A DNA stretch of 64,000 bases from an uncultured Collinsella sp. (lineage in GTDB: Bacteria > Actinomycetota > Coriobacteriia > Coriobacteriales > Coriobacteriaceae). This document shows positions 8,028 to 17,105 of the stretch, piece after piece. The stretch lies in the NCBI GenBank assembly GCA_902494345.1, contig CABUSV010000006.1, positions 1 through 64,000 on the forward strand, read 5' to 3'. Positions within the stretch are counted from its first letter, which is position 1. Each line of letters opens with the position of its first letter. Both the position numbers and the translations under genes were made by a program. The notes beneath the pieces were generated by a model. It was not told where the DNA came from. It searched no databases and saw nothing but the letters and a program-made list of their open reading frames with translations.

Positions 8028-9410
8028 TTAGCGGGCTGTCGCTTTGGTTTGGGCGGTGCGATAGGTGCGTGCCGGGTGGCAGAGCAGCACCGCCACGACC
8101 ATAAAGAATGCCGTGGTGCCCAGGCTGATGGGATAGACCATCATGATGTTCGCAAAGGTGCGGAAGTGCGGGAACACGCAGAACACCCAATAGAAGCGAA
8201 TGCCGCAGACGCAGATCATGGTGATGAGGGCGGGCATGAGCGAGATACCAAAGCCGCGCAGGTAGCCGGACATGTTTTCGTAGAACATGCTAAAGGCGTA
8301 CGCCGGGAAGATCGAGCACACGCGGATATAACCGATTGAGACGATGTTGGGATCGCTGTTGAACAGCGACAAGATCTCGCGCCCCAGGCCGACAATAACG
8401 ACAATCGTGGTGAGTGCAACGATACCGCCTTCGGTCAGGCAGACCTTGAGCGTTTTGGTGCACCGGTCGATCTGGCGGGCACCGTGGTTTTGTCCCACAA
8501 AGGTGGTGCAGGCCTGGCTAAAGCTGTTGAGCAGGTTGTAGCACACGTACTCCAGGCTCATGGCGGCGCTCGATGCCGCCATGACTTCGGTGCCCAGGCT
8601 GTTGATGGCAGACTGGATGATGATGTTGGCGACGGCAAAGACGGCGCTTTGGATACCGGCGGGCAGGCCGATCTTGACGATGCGCTTGAGGGCGACGGGG
8701 TCTAAGCCTAAGTCGCGTGGGGTGACGCGGACGACGGAGTTGGTCTTGAGCAGGCGGATGAAGAGCGTAGCGGCGCTGACGGTGTAGGCGATGGCGGTGG
8801 CGATGGCGACGCCCGCGACGCCCCAGTGGAGTACGGGGACAAAGATGAGGTCCAGGCCAATGTTGAGGACGGTGGACACGGCAAGCGCCTGCAGCGGCAT
8901 GCGGGTAATGCCGACGGAGCGGAAGATCGCGGCCTCAAAGTTGTAGAGCAAGATCGAGGGCATGCTGAGCAAAAAGACGCGCAGGTAGAGCGAAGCGAGC
9001 GGCATGGTTTCGGCGGGAACGTTGAGCGCGGCGAGCATGGGCTCGGCAAAGATCTCGCCCAGCGCGATGACGACAAAGCCCATGAGCGCCATTAAAATCG
9101 AGGTATGGACGGCGCGTTTGACCATGTTCTGATCGTTGCGGCCGATAGCGTTGGCGATGACCACGTTGGAGCCAAGTGACATGCCAATAAACAGGTTGAG
9201 CATAAGACTGGTAAGCGGAACATTGGAGCCGACCGCCGCCATGGCGAGGGTTCCCTGGTCGCCCGAGAAGTTACCGATGATGACCGTGGCGATGAGGTTC
9301 GACAGCTGCTCCAAGATGCTCGTGGCGGCCACGGGGAAGGCGAACAGGGGAATATTGCGCCACAGCGAGCCGGTGGTCATGTCAATGTGCTTAGATGCGG
9401 TGTCAGCCAT
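8028..9410 (-). CDS. MATE-family efflux transporter
   Basis: 460 aa with about 12 membrane segments in two similar halves. Typical MATE signals are present: the N-terminal LFAFPVAATSILEQL, then AANxxG-like and GLPAGIQSAV segments in the second half. It probably exports cationic drugs or metabolites using Na+ or H+. The substrate cannot be read from sequence. The 213-bp gap to ung holds nothing clear. Confidence 0.9.
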   Translation of the reverse strand: MADTASKHIDMTTGSLWRNIPLFAFPVAATSILEQLSNLIATVIIGNFSGDQGTLAMAAVGSNVPLTSLMLNLFIGMSLGSNVVIANAIGRNDQNMVKRAVHTSILMALMGFVVIALGEIFAEPMLAALNVPAETMPLASLYLRVFLLSMPSILLYNFEAAIFRSVGITRMPLQALAVSTVLNIGLDLIFVPVLHWGVAGVAIATAIAYTVSAATLFIRLLKTNSVVRVTPRDLGLDPVALKRIVKIGLPAGIQSAVFAVANIIIQSAINSLGTEVMAASSAAMSLEYVCYNLLNSFSQACTTFVGQNHGARQIDRCTKTLKVCLTEGGIVALTTIVVIVGLGREILSLFNSDPNIVSIGYIRVCSIFPAYAFSMFYENMSGYLRGFGISLMPALITMICVCGIRFYWVFCVFPHFRTFANIMMVYPISLGTTAFFMVVAVLLCHPARTYRTAQTKATAR

Positions 9411-9473
9411 ACGCTCTCAATCTCTAACATGCTATTTCGTGCTCATTTGCGCAGACGATGATACTCCTAATCG

Positions 9474-9526
9474 CCTAGTCATTGGGGACAACGACTAGTC
9501 ATTCAAGAACGTCCCCAATGACTAGG
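9474..9526. repeat. 53-bp palindromic repeat, GGGGAC family, copy 1
   Basis: CCTAGTCATTGGGGAC at 9474-9489 is the exact complement of 9511-9526. The interior GACTAGTCATTCAAGAAC resembles the interior of the copy at 44373-44428. Arms of the second copy read GTCGTTGGGGAC/GTCCCCAACGAC, a compensatory change at one base pair. Confidence 0.8.
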
Positions 9527-9581
9527 TGGGGAAGGCGTGCGACAATGGTGGGCGTTGTGTTGTTCGCGCTAAGGAGTTGCC

Positions 9582-10397
9582 ATGTTGTTGTGTCCCGTTT
9601 GCCATGAGCCGTTGGTGGACGATGAACGCGGTGCTGCATGCGCAGGCGGACATCGGTTTGACCGCGCGCGCGAGGGCTATCTGTATCTACTGCGCTCGTC
9701 CAAGAGCGGCGACTCGATGGGAGATCCCAAGTCGCAGGCGCGCAGTCGTCGCGACTTTCTAAACCGTGGCTACTATGCGCCGTTGCGCGATGCGATGGTC
9801 GAGCTGGTGCGCGAGCGGGCGGCTGGGCACGCTGCATCTGCGAACGGCCCCATGACCTTGCTCGACATTTGCTGTGGCGAGGGCTATTACACGAGTGCCA
9901 TGGGTGCGGTGCCGGGCGTGGATGCCTACGGCTTTGACCTGGGCAAAGAAATGGTGCGCCTGGCCGCCAAGCGCGGCGATGCGACCTACTTCGTGGCCAA
10001 CATGAAGGACATCCCCGTGGCCGATGGCGCCTTCGATATGGTGACCGAGCTCTTCGCTCCCTTTAACGAGCGTGAGTTTGCCCGCGTGCTGGCGCCAGAG
10101 GGCTCGCTCTACACCGTGGTGCCGGGCGCCCGTCATCTGTTTGGGCTCAAGGAGGTACTCTACGACACGCCGTACCTTAACGATGAGAAGCTGCCGAAGA
10201 CCACCGAGCTCGAGTTGGTCGGAACGCAGCGGGTGTCTGCAAATATTACGCTTCAGACCCAGGCCGACATCGAGGCGGTGTTCCAGATGACGCCGTACTA
10301 CTACCGCACACGCCCTGCCGACAAAGAGCGCCTGGCAAATTTGGATACCCTTCAAACCGACATCGACTTTATCATCGCCGAGTACCGCCACCGCTAA
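9582..10397 (+). CDS. rlmA: 23S rRNA (guanine-N1)-methyltransferase, RlmA family
   Basis: 271 aa. An N-terminal zinc finger (CPVCHE, then C and H in ACAGGHRFD) leads into an SAM-binding Rossmann domain (LLDICCGEGYYT), the RlmA architecture. Members methylate G745 or G748 of 23S rRNA; which position applies here is not shown by sequence. SD-like AAGGAG precedes the ATG. A short palindromic repeat begins 1 nt after the stop. Confidence 0.9.
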   Translation: MLLCPVCHEPLVDDERGAACAGGHRFDRAREGYLYLLRSSKSGDSMGDPKSQARSRRDFLNRGYYAPLRDAMVELVRERAAGHAASANGPMTLLDICCGEGYYTSAMGAVPGVDAYGFDLGKEMVRLAAKRGDATYFVANMKDIPVADGAFDMVTELFAPFNEREFARVLAPEGSLYTVVPGARHLFGLKEVLYDTPYLNDEKLPKTTELELVGTQRVSANITLQTQADIEAVFQMTPYYYRTRPADKERLANLDTLQTDIDFIIAEYRHR

Positions 10398-10398
10398 C

Positions 10399-10435
10399 AA
10401 CCTGCCAAAAAGGGACAGGTTTATTTTGGCAGGTT
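10399..10435. repeat. AGGGACAG palindrome, CCTGCC-arm variant
   Basis: Arms AACCTGCCAAAA and TTTTGGCAGGTT flank AGGGACAGGTTTA. The following TTATCTGGG also occurs next to the inverted copy at 29290-29324, so the repeated unit is longer than the palindrome. Confidence 0.8.
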
Positions 10436-10451
10436 TTATCTGGGCAAACGT

Positions 10452-10489
10452 AAAGGGCCGACCGCGTTGCTACGCGATCGGCCCTTTTT
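10452..10489. terminator. bidirectional terminator between rlmA and the next gene
   Basis: AAAGGGCCGACCGCG pairs with CGCGATCGGCCCTTT across a short loop, followed by a T run. It serves two convergent genes. Confidence 0.9.
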
Positions 10490-10525
10490 AGCTGCTTGAT
10501 AGCAGAGGTTATGAGAAGTGGGCGC

Positions 10526-10930
10526 TTACAGGCGGTCCTTGTTCTCGGCCTTAACGGCGTGTGCCTGCTGAACAAAGAACAGGTCGTAGACCACGATGAC
10601 AAAGGCGCCATAGTTGTAGGCGTCGCCGCCAAACGCGGGGAGCGTGAGCACGGCCTGCGCAATCGTGGCGATTGCGGCGACGATGCCGAGCTTAAACGCG
10701 CCATCTACTTGCGAAGGCTTGTTGGCACCCTTGATGCCCGCAACGCCTGCGGCAAGGTCGACGAGGCCCTTGGCGATAATCACGACCGCGGCGAGCATGG
10801 CGTTTGGGCCGAATGTGGAATAATCGAGGTTGTTCGTGGCAATGCCGACGCCGGCGATGACGAGGTCGGAGATGCCCCGAATTAAGTAGATGAGGGCAAG
10901 GATTTTGAGTGTCTTGCGCGCGAAGCTCAT
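10526..10930 (-). CDS. small four-helix membrane protein of unknown function
   Basis: 134 aa from an ATG preceded by AAAGGA. A longer open frame upstream lacks a ribosome site and has odd composition, so I reject it. Four hydrophobic segments (about 10-30, 43-62, 75-95, 100-120) and a charged C-terminus (KAENKDRL) suggest an integral membrane protein. I do not recognise a family. Confidence 0.7.
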   Translation of the reverse strand: MSFARKTLKILALIYLIRGISDLVIAGVGIATNNLDYSTFGPNAMLAAVVIIAKGLVDLAAGVAGIKGANKPSQVDGAFKLGIVAAIATIAQAVLTLPAFGGDAYNYGAFVIVVYDLFFVQQAHAVKAENKDRL

Positions 10931-11159
10931 GGGTAGTCCTTTCGATGCTGGCGCTGCCAGGCTGGCGCGTCCCGTATGCTGCACATATCGTGAAACACAT
11001 TGTAGTTCAATGTGACGGCGTGTGTGTTGGAAAACGCTTCTCGCCTGTGCAGGGCAATCTTTCAAAAAAGAAAGCCAGCTGTAAGCCAAATCGATGGCAG
11101 CTCATGTGCGGCGCTGAGATGATGGGGCCGTAACAAAGAGCTGGTCTCAAGGAGGAGCC

Positions 11160-11303
11160 ATGATGTACGGAGCCAAGCAAGTGCGTGAGCCGCGATCGTT
11201 GGGAAGGCGCATGAGTGATTCCGTGATCGCCGCCGTGTGCACGGGATTGATGGCGGTGCTTTGCATTGGGATGCTGTGGACCATGTCGCATGTGGGACAA
11301 TAG
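11160..11303 (+). CDS. small single-pass membrane protein
   Basis: 47 aa. CAAGGAGGAG ends 2-3 nt before the first of two adjacent ATGs (11160, 11163), a strong ribosome site for such a small frame. The N-terminal half is basic (KQVREPRSLGRRM). Residues ~20-42 form one hydrophobic helix (VIAAVCTGLMAVLCIGMLW). No family is recognised. It is alone between a membrane protein gene and rsmJ. Confidence 0.55.
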   Translation: MMYGAKQVREPRSLGRRMSDSVIAAVCTGLMAVLCIGMLWTMSHVGQ

Positions 11304-11366
11304 CGGACGGTTGGGTGCTGGCATAAACGGCGCTCACGTATCCGTTTTGCTTGTTAAGGAGTGTCC

Positions 11367-12071
11367 ATGGGCGTCGTCGATCCCTTTTCTGTTGCTCGGG
11401 CCGCGGGGCTTGAGCTGACCGGGAAGTCCGAGGGCCTCACACTCACCGACGGCACGATGGAGCTGCGTGCCGATTTCACCCGCATGCTTCCGCGGCTCAG
11501 GCAGGGCCGCCTACAGCAAGAGCTGCTGGTGAAGGCCGCGCGAACAAAAGGCATCGAACAACCATGGGCGATTGATGCCACGGCAGGCTTTGGCGAGGAT
11601 TCGCTGCTGTTGGCAGCCGCGGGCTTTACCGTCGATCTGTATGAGCAGGATTGCGTGATCGCGGCACTCCTCGAGGATGCCTTGGATCGCGCGGCGGGTG
11701 ATCCGGAGCTTGCGACCGCCGTGACCCGCATGCGCTTGCACGCGGGCGAGGACAGCATTGCCGGTCTTCGCCATACAGCTGAGCTGATCGGGCAGGGCGA
11801 GCTCACGGCCCCCGACGTGGTGTATCTGGACCCCATGTTTCCCGAGCGCACCAAGAGCGCGGCGGTGAAAAAGAAGTTCCAACTCTTGCACCATTTGGAA
11901 CAGCCGTGTGCCGATGAGGAGTCGCTGGTCGAAGCCGCGCTTGCGGTGCGGCCGCGCAAGGTCGTTATCAAGCGTCCGGTGAAGGGGCCGCTGCTTGCCG
12001 GCGTTAAGCCGAGCTATCAGCTTGCGGGCAAGGCCGTTCGTTACGATGTCTTGGTGCCGCCGCGCCCGTAG
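11367..12071 (+). CDS. rsmJ: 16S rRNA (guanine1516-N2)-methyltransferase
   Basis: 234 aa. It carries the RsmJ SAM site DATAGFGEDSLLLAA and the catalytic-type DPMFPERTKSA plus KKK. An in-frame GTG at 11361 directly abuts AAGGAG, which is too close; ATG 11367 has proper spacing. It modifies 16S rRNA. It is probably monocistronic. Confidence 0.9.
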   Translation: MGVVDPFSVARAAGLELTGKSEGLTLTDGTMELRADFTRMLPRLRQGRLQQELLVKAARTKGIEQPWAIDATAGFGEDSLLLAAAGFTVDLYEQDCVIAALLEDALDRAAGDPELATAVTRMRLHAGEDSIAGLRHTAELIGQGELTAPDVVYLDPMFPERTKSAAVKKKFQLLHHLEQPCADEESLVEAALAVRPRKVVIKRPVKGPLLAGVKPSYQLAGKAVRYDVLVPPRP

Positions 12072-12119
12072 CTTGCGCGCGATGGCTGGCGTCCCGTCAA
12101 CACCGTGCCGATGCGGGTT

Positions 12120-12416
12120 CTATTTCCAAGGGTGCGACGTCAGATGCCATCCGCCGCAGTATTCGCATTTGTAGCAGGCCAAACCACGCCGCCCGCGGTT
12201 TTCGCAGTCGGCCATAACTGCTTCGGCCTCGGCGCGCGTGTCGTAACGGTTTTTGCGCTCGCACGACTTGTAGCGCCAGGCTTCATCGCGCTCGGCGTCC
12301 AGGGCGTCGCGGCGCTCGTCCTCGCGCGCAAACAGGTCACTCATATCGCCGCCTGTGGCAGCGCCCAAAAACTCACTTTTGGCTTTTGACCACGCGGCTC
12401 GCTTTTTGCTCCCCAT
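12120..12416 (-). CDS. small hypothetical protein with C-terminal CxxC
   Basis: 98 aa when started at the ATG 10 nt after GGAGAGGGG. The middle is highly charged (REDERRDALDAERDEAWRY). The end reads CYKCEYCGGWHLTSHPW, which could bind one zinc ion through three Cys and a His. No family is recognised. It converges on rsmJ. Confidence 0.6.
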   Translation of the reverse strand: MGSKKRAAWSKAKSEFLGAATGGDMSDLFAREDERRDALDAERDEAWRYKSCERKNRYDTRAEAEAVMADCENRGRRGLACYKCEYCGGWHLTSHPWK

Positions 12417-12493
12417 CTGCTTCGCGCCCCTCTCCAAACGCTGGTATCATTGCTCAATCAAAGTGATACCAATAAACGTGAGGTCGCCGCGTG

Positions 12494-12982
12494 ATGATCA
12501 GAAAAACCCTCGATACCGACATTCCCGTTATCATGGCTATCTATGACGCGGCCCGCGCCTTTATGCGCGCGCATGGCAACGCCACGCAGTGGCCCGAGGG
12601 CACGCCTTCTGCCGAGCAGCTGTCTGCCGATATCGCCGCCGGTGGCAGCTATGTGTGCGAAGTCGACGGCCGCGTGGTGGCGACGTTTGCCTTTTTGCCG
12701 GGCCCGGACGAGTGCTATGACGTCATTGAGGATGGCGCCTGGCGCAGCGACGCTCCATACCGTGTGCTACATCGCGTGGCTTCCGATGGCACCACGCATG
12801 GCGTCGCAGCAGCGATGTTTGCCTTTGCCAAGGAACGCATCGACCATCTGCGTATCGACACACACCAAGACAACCTGCCTATGCAGGGCGCCATCGCCAA
12901 GGCCGGATTTGAGCGCGCCGGCATCGTGCATGTGTCGGACGGCACGCCGCGTGTTGCGTTTGATTGGCTGCGCGAGGCATAA
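12494..12982 (+). CDS. GNAT-family N-acetyltransferase
   Basis: 162 aa. It begins MIRKTLDTDIPVIMAIYDAAR, the GNAT beta1-alpha1 pattern, and continues to VRxRH-like and DTHQDNLPMQGAIAKAGFERAG, the acetyl-CoA and helix-4 region. The target is unknown. GTG 12491 is an alternative start three bases upstream. A terminator follows. Confidence 0.85.
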   Translation: MIRKTLDTDIPVIMAIYDAARAFMRAHGNATQWPEGTPSAEQLSADIAAGGSYVCEVDGRVVATFAFLPGPDECYDVIEDGAWRSDAPYRVLHRVASDGTTHGVAAAMFAFAKERIDHLRIDTHQDNLPMQGAIAKAGFERAGIVHVSDGTPRVAFDWLREA

Positions 12983-13016
12983 GCGCCCAGGCGCATGCCA
13001 ACACTCCATCTAAATG

Positions 13017-13043
13017 AAAATGGCCTCGAGTGGGGCCATTTTT
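13017..13043 (+). terminator. intrinsic terminator after the GNAT gene
   Basis: AAAATGGCC and GGCCATTTT arms with a short loop and a T run. Confidence 0.8.
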
Positions 13044-13287
13044 GGTAAAACGCGTCGTTGTGGGACTCGCGTTGTTACCGCCTCAGATGAGACCGGGCGG
13101 GCAAAGGGGGGGGGTGCCGGCTTTCGCAAGGCGCGAACCTACGAAAATCGCCGCGCGGCAACGCGGGGCGATGAGCTTGGTCGGGGGATAGGGCCCGCTT
13201 CGCCCGCCGGCCCGTACATTGTATCATCCAGTGTGGGACGAGGATGCCCGTTGCCGCGTGCGATGGGCTTGCAATAAGAGGAGAGCC
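13044..13287. other. leader region of the Tet(M)-like gene
   Basis: A 244-bp gene-free stretch. It has a run of nine Gs (13106-13114) and several GC-rich hairpins, such as GGGCC...GGCCC near 13191-13212. No leader peptide or known riboswitch is identifiable. Genes of the Tet(M) class are often attenuated, so a structured leader is plausible. Confidence 0.35.
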
Positions 13288-15291
13288 ATGTCGAAGCAAG
13301 CGGTCGTTGGAATCTTGGCGCATGTCGATGCCGGCAAGACCACGTTGGCCGAGGCCATGCTGTTTAACGCGGGCCGCATTCGCAAGCGCGGCCGCGTGGA
13401 CGATGGCGATTCGCATCTGGACACGAACACGATCGAGCGCGAGCGTGGCATCACGATTTTCTCGTCGCAGGCCGTGTTCGACCACGGTGGTACCCGCGTC
13501 ATGCTCGTGGACGCACCGGGGCATGTCGATTTTTCTGCCGAGGCGGAGCGCACATTGCGCGCGCTCGACTACGCGATTTTGGTTGTGGGCGCCAACGACG
13601 GCGTACAGGGGCACACCGAAACTCTGTGGCGCCTGCTTGCGCGCTATGACATCCCGACGTTCATCTATATCAACAAAATCGATTTGGAGCATCCCGGCCG
13701 CGATGTTTTGCTGGCACAGCTGGGGCAGCGTCTTTCCGAGGGCTGCCTGGATGCCAACGAGCTGTTGGCGGGTGGTGCCGTTCAGGAGGACGCTGCTGCG
13801 TTGGACGAGGCGGCGCTCGAGGAGTTTCTTGAAGCGGGTGAGCTTTCCGTCGCGACGCTGTCGCGCATGGTTGCCGAACGCAAGCTCTTTCCCTGTTTTG
13901 CCGGCTCGGCGCTCAAGGACCAAGGCGAGGACGAGTTGCTGGATGGCATATGCGCGCTGATGCGCGAACAGTCATGGCGCCCGGAGTTTGCCGCCCGCGT
14001 CTACCGCGTGAGCCGCGGGGATCGCGGCGAGCGTTTGGCTTGGGTTAAAGTGACCGGCGGCACGCTGCATGCCAAGCAGATGATTGACGGGCGTTCCGGT
14101 GCCGAGGCATGGGAGCAGAAGGTCGATCAGGTACGCATCTATAACGGCGAGAAGTATGAGCTTGCACAAGAAGTTGCTGCTGGCGGTATTTGTGCCGTGA
14201 CGGGTCTTGCGCACGTTCGCCCAGGGGATGCCCTGGGCGCGGAGCCCGCGGGCGATGCACCCGTCATCGCACCCGTCCTCACCTATACGGTGCTTCCGGG
14301 CGAACACGATGCCCATGCGGTGTTCAAAGCGCTGACTGAGCTGGCGGACGAAGATCCCATGCTCGGCGTAAGCTGGAATACGCATCTTGAGCAGATCCAT
14401 TTGCAGCTGATGGGCGCCGTGCAACTCGAGGTCGTGCAGCGGGTGTTGGCCGATCGCTTTGGCCTTTCGGTTGCGTTTGAGTCTGGCGGCATTCTCTATA
14501 AGGAGACTATTTCGCAGCCGGTCGAGGGCGTGGGCCACTTTGAGCCACTGCGCCACTATGCCGAGGTGCATCTGCGCCTGGAGCCGTTGCCAGCGGGTTC
14601 GGGCGTGCAGTTTGGCACCGTGACCTCGACCGACGAGCTCGATCTTAACTGGCAGCGTTTGACGCTCACCAACGCCATGGAGCGCGATCACCTGGGCGTG
14701 CTGACCGGCTCGCCCATCACCGATGTGCGCTTTACGCTCACGGGCGGCCGTGCGCATGCCAAGCACACCGAGGGCGGTGATTTTCGCCAGGCCACGTACC
14801 GCGCGATTCGCCAGGGACTCATGCAGGCGCGTGAGGCCGGCGCAGCCGTGCTGCTGGAGCCGTGGTATCGCTTTGAGCTCGAGGTGCCGGGGGAGTGCGT
14901 GGGCCGGGCGCTCTCGGATGCCACGCGCATGGGTGCCGCGTATGAGCCGCCGACGATGGCGGGAGACCGGGCGAAGCTTGTGGGTCGCGTGCCGGCACCC
15001 GAGGTGCAGGATTATGCGCTGGAGGTGGCTGCCTACACGAGCGGTCGCGGGCATCTGTACCTGGAGTTCGCCGGCTATGCGGCTTGCCATGATGCCGAGC
15101 GCGTCATCGAGACGGCCGCCTATGAGCCCGAGGCCGATCTGCCCAACACGCCCGATTCGGTCTTTTGCTCTCACGGCGCCGGTTACACGGTCAAATGGTA
15201 CGACGTACCCGCCGCGGCGCACGTAAAGGTCGATCCCGCCACCTTCCGCCCCTGGCGAGCAGCAGACGCCGAGTTTTTCGGCCACATGTGA
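13288..15291 (+). CDS. Tet(M)-like ribosomal-protection-type GTPase
   Basis: 667 aa EF-G paralogue. G1 AHVDAGKTT, G3 DAPGHVDF and G4 NKID are intact. The C-terminal half keeps EF-G domains III-V (GVSWNTHLEQIHLQLMGAVQ, GGRAHAKHTEGGDFRQA). The order and length fit the Tet(M)/Otr(A) group that dislodges tetracycline, but chromosomal homologues without resistance activity are common. The start is ATG 13288 after GAGGAGAG; the frame is open further upstream without a ribosome site. The final codons ATG TGA lie inside a palindromic repeat. Confidence 0.8.
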   Translation: MSKQAVVGILAHVDAGKTTLAEAMLFNAGRIRKRGRVDDGDSHLDTNTIERERGITIFSSQAVFDHGGTRVMLVDAPGHVDFSAEAERTLRALDYAILVVGANDGVQGHTETLWRLLARYDIPTFIYINKIDLEHPGRDVLLAQLGQRLSEGCLDANELLAGGAVQEDAAALDEAALEEFLEAGELSVATLSRMVAERKLFPCFAGSALKDQGEDELLDGICALMREQSWRPEFAARVYRVSRGDRGERLAWVKVTGGTLHAKQMIDGRSGAEAWEQKVDQVRIYNGEKYELAQEVAAGGICAVTGLAHVRPGDALGAEPAGDAPVIAPVLTYTVLPGEHDAHAVFKALTELADEDPMLGVSWNTHLEQIHLQLMGAVQLEVVQRVLADRFGLSVAFESGGILYKETISQPVEGVGHFEPLRHYAEVHLRLEPLPAGSGVQFGTVTSTDELDLNWQRLTLTNAMERDHLGVLTGSPITDVRFTLTGGRAHAKHTEGGDFRQATYRAIRQGLMQAREAGAAVLLEPWYRFELEVPGECVGRALSDATRMGAAYEPPTMAGDRAKLVGRVPAPEVQDYALEVAAYTSGRGHLYLEFAGYAACHDAERVIETAAYEPEADLPNTPDSVFCSHGAGYTVKWYDVPAAAHVKVDPATFRPWRAADAEFFGHM

Positions 15292-15317
15292 CAAAGGGAC
15301 AGCCCCTTTGTCACATG
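15285..15317. repeat. AGGGACAG palindrome, GTGAC-arm, copy 1
   Basis: CATGTGACAAAGG and CCTTTGTCACATG arms around the GACAGCC core. The stop codon (TGA, 15289-15291) of the Tet(M)-like gene lies in the left arm. Confidence 0.9.
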
Positions 15318-15320
15318 CTA

Positions 15321-15350
15321 TTGGTATAACTCGGTATAAGTTGGTATAAC
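15321..15350. repeat. three tandem 10-bp repeats upstream of AAA ATPase
   Basis: TTGGTATAAC, TCGGTATAAG and TTGGTATAAC sit head to tail, one per helical turn, 35 bp before the ATPase start. This is the geometry of a cooperative protein-binding site, or possibly an autoregulatory operator. Confidence 0.65.
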
Positions 15351-15384
15351 TATTACTAGGGTTTGCCAATTCGAGGAGGCCGAC

Positions 15385-16503
15385 ATGAATCCAAATCCCT
15401 TTAAGCCCACGGCCGGCAAGCGGCCCCCGATACTCATCGGTCGCGAGTCGGTCATCGAAGATTTCGAGGAAGGGCTCGATAACGGAGCCGGAGCGCCGGG
15501 CAGGCTCATGCTCATTACGGGAAACCGCGGCTGTGGCAAAACGGTTCTCCTGCGGGAGCTGCAGCGTCTAGCCAATGAGCGCGGATGGGCGGTTGTCTCC
15601 GATTCCGCTTCGCTTGGCTTATGCGACCGCTTGGCCGACGCGCTTCGCTCGAATAAACCCGTTGTGACGTCAATGGAGTTCGGTCCGTCGTTTGGCCGGA
15701 TGTCGGTCGAGGCGGCGCGAGCAAAGGGCGAGGCGTTGCGAGGGCTGGTCAACGAGCGCCTCAAGAGGCTCGAGCCGGGAAAGGGCTTACTGTTTGCGAT
15801 TGACGAGGCACAATCGGCATCTATCGAGGAACTGGCAGCTCTTGCCGTTCTCTATCAGCAGGTGCTTGGAGACCAGGATGCTACAGGCTTGCCCGATAGC
15901 GACCAGCGCGGTCTTGCGCTGGTGTTCGCCGGCTTGCCCAGTATGGTTGACGATCTGCTCGAAGAGCCGAGCGTTACGTTTTTGCGGCGTGCCCAGCAGC
16001 GTACGCTGGGGGCGATATCCTTGCCCAAGGTGCGCGATTCGTATATCCAGACGGTCAAAGACGCTGGCCTTTACGCTGACGCGGAGACAGCGGACCTTGC
16101 GGCACACAAGAGCATGGGGCATCCCTATATGGTTCAGCTGGTGGGCTATTACATGTGGCGCTCTGCTGTCCGGCGTGGCTCGCAGGTCATTGAAAGGCGC
16201 GATGTCGAGGATGGCCATGCGGATGCCGTTTCCGAGTTCTATGAAGCGGTGGACGTGCCTCTGTATTACGGGCTGCGCAGTCCACAGCGCCTCTTTATCG
16301 AGGCCATGGCGGTTGACGAGGACAAACCGACGCGCATGGCGGATATCATTGAACGCTGCGACCGTACCCAGAGCTGGGCGAGTAAATATCGCGCAAGCCT
16401 GATTCGCGAGCGCGTCATCGAGGCTGCCGGATACGGCCTCGTCCGATTTACCGTGCCCATGCTGGGCGCGTACATCCGCGATCGCGTTTTATGGCATGAG
16501 TAA
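15385..16503 (+). CDS. AAA-type ATPase with C-terminal winged-helix region (paralogue 1)
   Basis: 372 aa. It begins NPFKPTAGKRPPILIGRE, the Orc1/Cdc6-like or STAND-type entry. Walker A is GNRGCGKT at about 46-53, Walker B LLFAIDEAQ at about 134-142, and a sensor-like LVFAGLPSM follows. The last ~75 aa look like a winged helix. GAGGAGG precedes the ATG. A second protein of the same family and size lies 3.2 kb downstream on the other strand. Function is unknown; relatives occur in Actinobacteria near mobile or defence genes. TAA overlaps the next palindrome. Confidence 0.75.
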   Translation: MNPNPFKPTAGKRPPILIGRESVIEDFEEGLDNGAGAPGRLMLITGNRGCGKTVLLRELQRLANERGWAVVSDSASLGLCDRLADALRSNKPVVTSMEFGPSFGRMSVEAARAKGEALRGLVNERLKRLEPGKGLLFAIDEAQSASIEELAALAVLYQQVLGDQDATGLPDSDQRGLALVFAGLPSMVDDLLEEPSVTFLRRAQQRTLGAISLPKVRDSYIQTVKDAGLYADAETADLAAHKSMGHPYMVQLVGYYMWRSAVRRGSQVIERRDVEDGHADAVSEFYEAVDVPLYYGLRSPQRLFIEAMAVDEDKPTRMADIIERCDRTQSWASKYRASLIRERVIEAAGYGLVRFTVPMLGAYIRDRVLWHE

Positions 16504-16533
16504 TGTGACAAAGGGACAGTCCCTTTGTCACAT
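16503..16533. repeat. AGGGACAG palindrome, GTGAC-arm, copy 2
   Basis: ATGTGACAAAGGGACAG is followed by the complementary right arm. Its first base is the last base of the ATPase TAA stop. Confidence 0.9.
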
Positions 16534-16556
16534 CGATGTTTGAGAGAGGTCAAAAC

Positions 16557-17105
16557 ATGGTGAGTCATACCGAGCGTTTGACGCTTCGTCCGTGGCGCGA
16601 GACGGATGCGGAGAACCTGTTTGCATATGCGAGCGACCCGGATGTGGGGCCGGCTGCGGGCTGGCCGCCCCATCGAAGTGTTGAGGAGAGCGGGGAGATC
16701 ATTCGGACAGTTTTTGCGGCGCCCCATACCTTTGCCGTTTGCCTGGCTGCAACAGACGAGCCCGTGGGCAGCATCGGGCTCATGCCGCCTCGTTGCGAGT
16801 CGAGCGCTCGGAGCGCTGAACTCGAACCCGAGGTGGGGTATTGGGTCGCAAAGCCGTTCTGGGGCCGAGACTTTGCTCCCGAAGCGGTGCGAGCCATGCA
16901 GCGTTATGCGTTCGAAACGCTTGGCTGCAAGGCGCTTTGGTGCGGATACTACGAGGGCAATAACAAGTCGTTACGCGTTCAGCAAAAGTGCGGATTCGCG
17001 CCGCATCACGTTGAGCGCGACGTGCCCTGCGAGCTTATGGGCGATGTGCGTACCGAGTACTTTACGTATTTGACCTGCGAAGACTGGCGCAGACAGACAA
17101 TGTGA
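16557..17105 (+). CDS. RimJ/RimL-type GNAT acetyltransferase
   Basis: 182 aa. ERLTLRPWRETDAENLF at the N-terminus, EVGYWVAKPFWGRDFAPEAV in the middle and NNKSLRVQQKCGF near the end are the RimJ/L-family signature. It likely acetylates a protein N-terminus or a small molecule. ATG 16557 is chosen because GAGAGAGG lies 8 nt upstream; an ATG at 16536 has none. The last codon and stop (ATG TGA) are the first six bases of the next palindrome. Confidence 0.85.
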   Translation: MVSHTERLTLRPWRETDAENLFAYASDPDVGPAAGWPPHRSVEESGEIIRTVFAAPHTFAVCLAATDEPVGSIGLMPPRCESSARSAELEPEVGYWVAKPFWGRDFAPEAVRAMQRYAFETLGCKALWCGYYEGNNKSLRVQQKCGFAPHHVERDVPCELMGDVRTEYFTYLTCEDWRRQTM

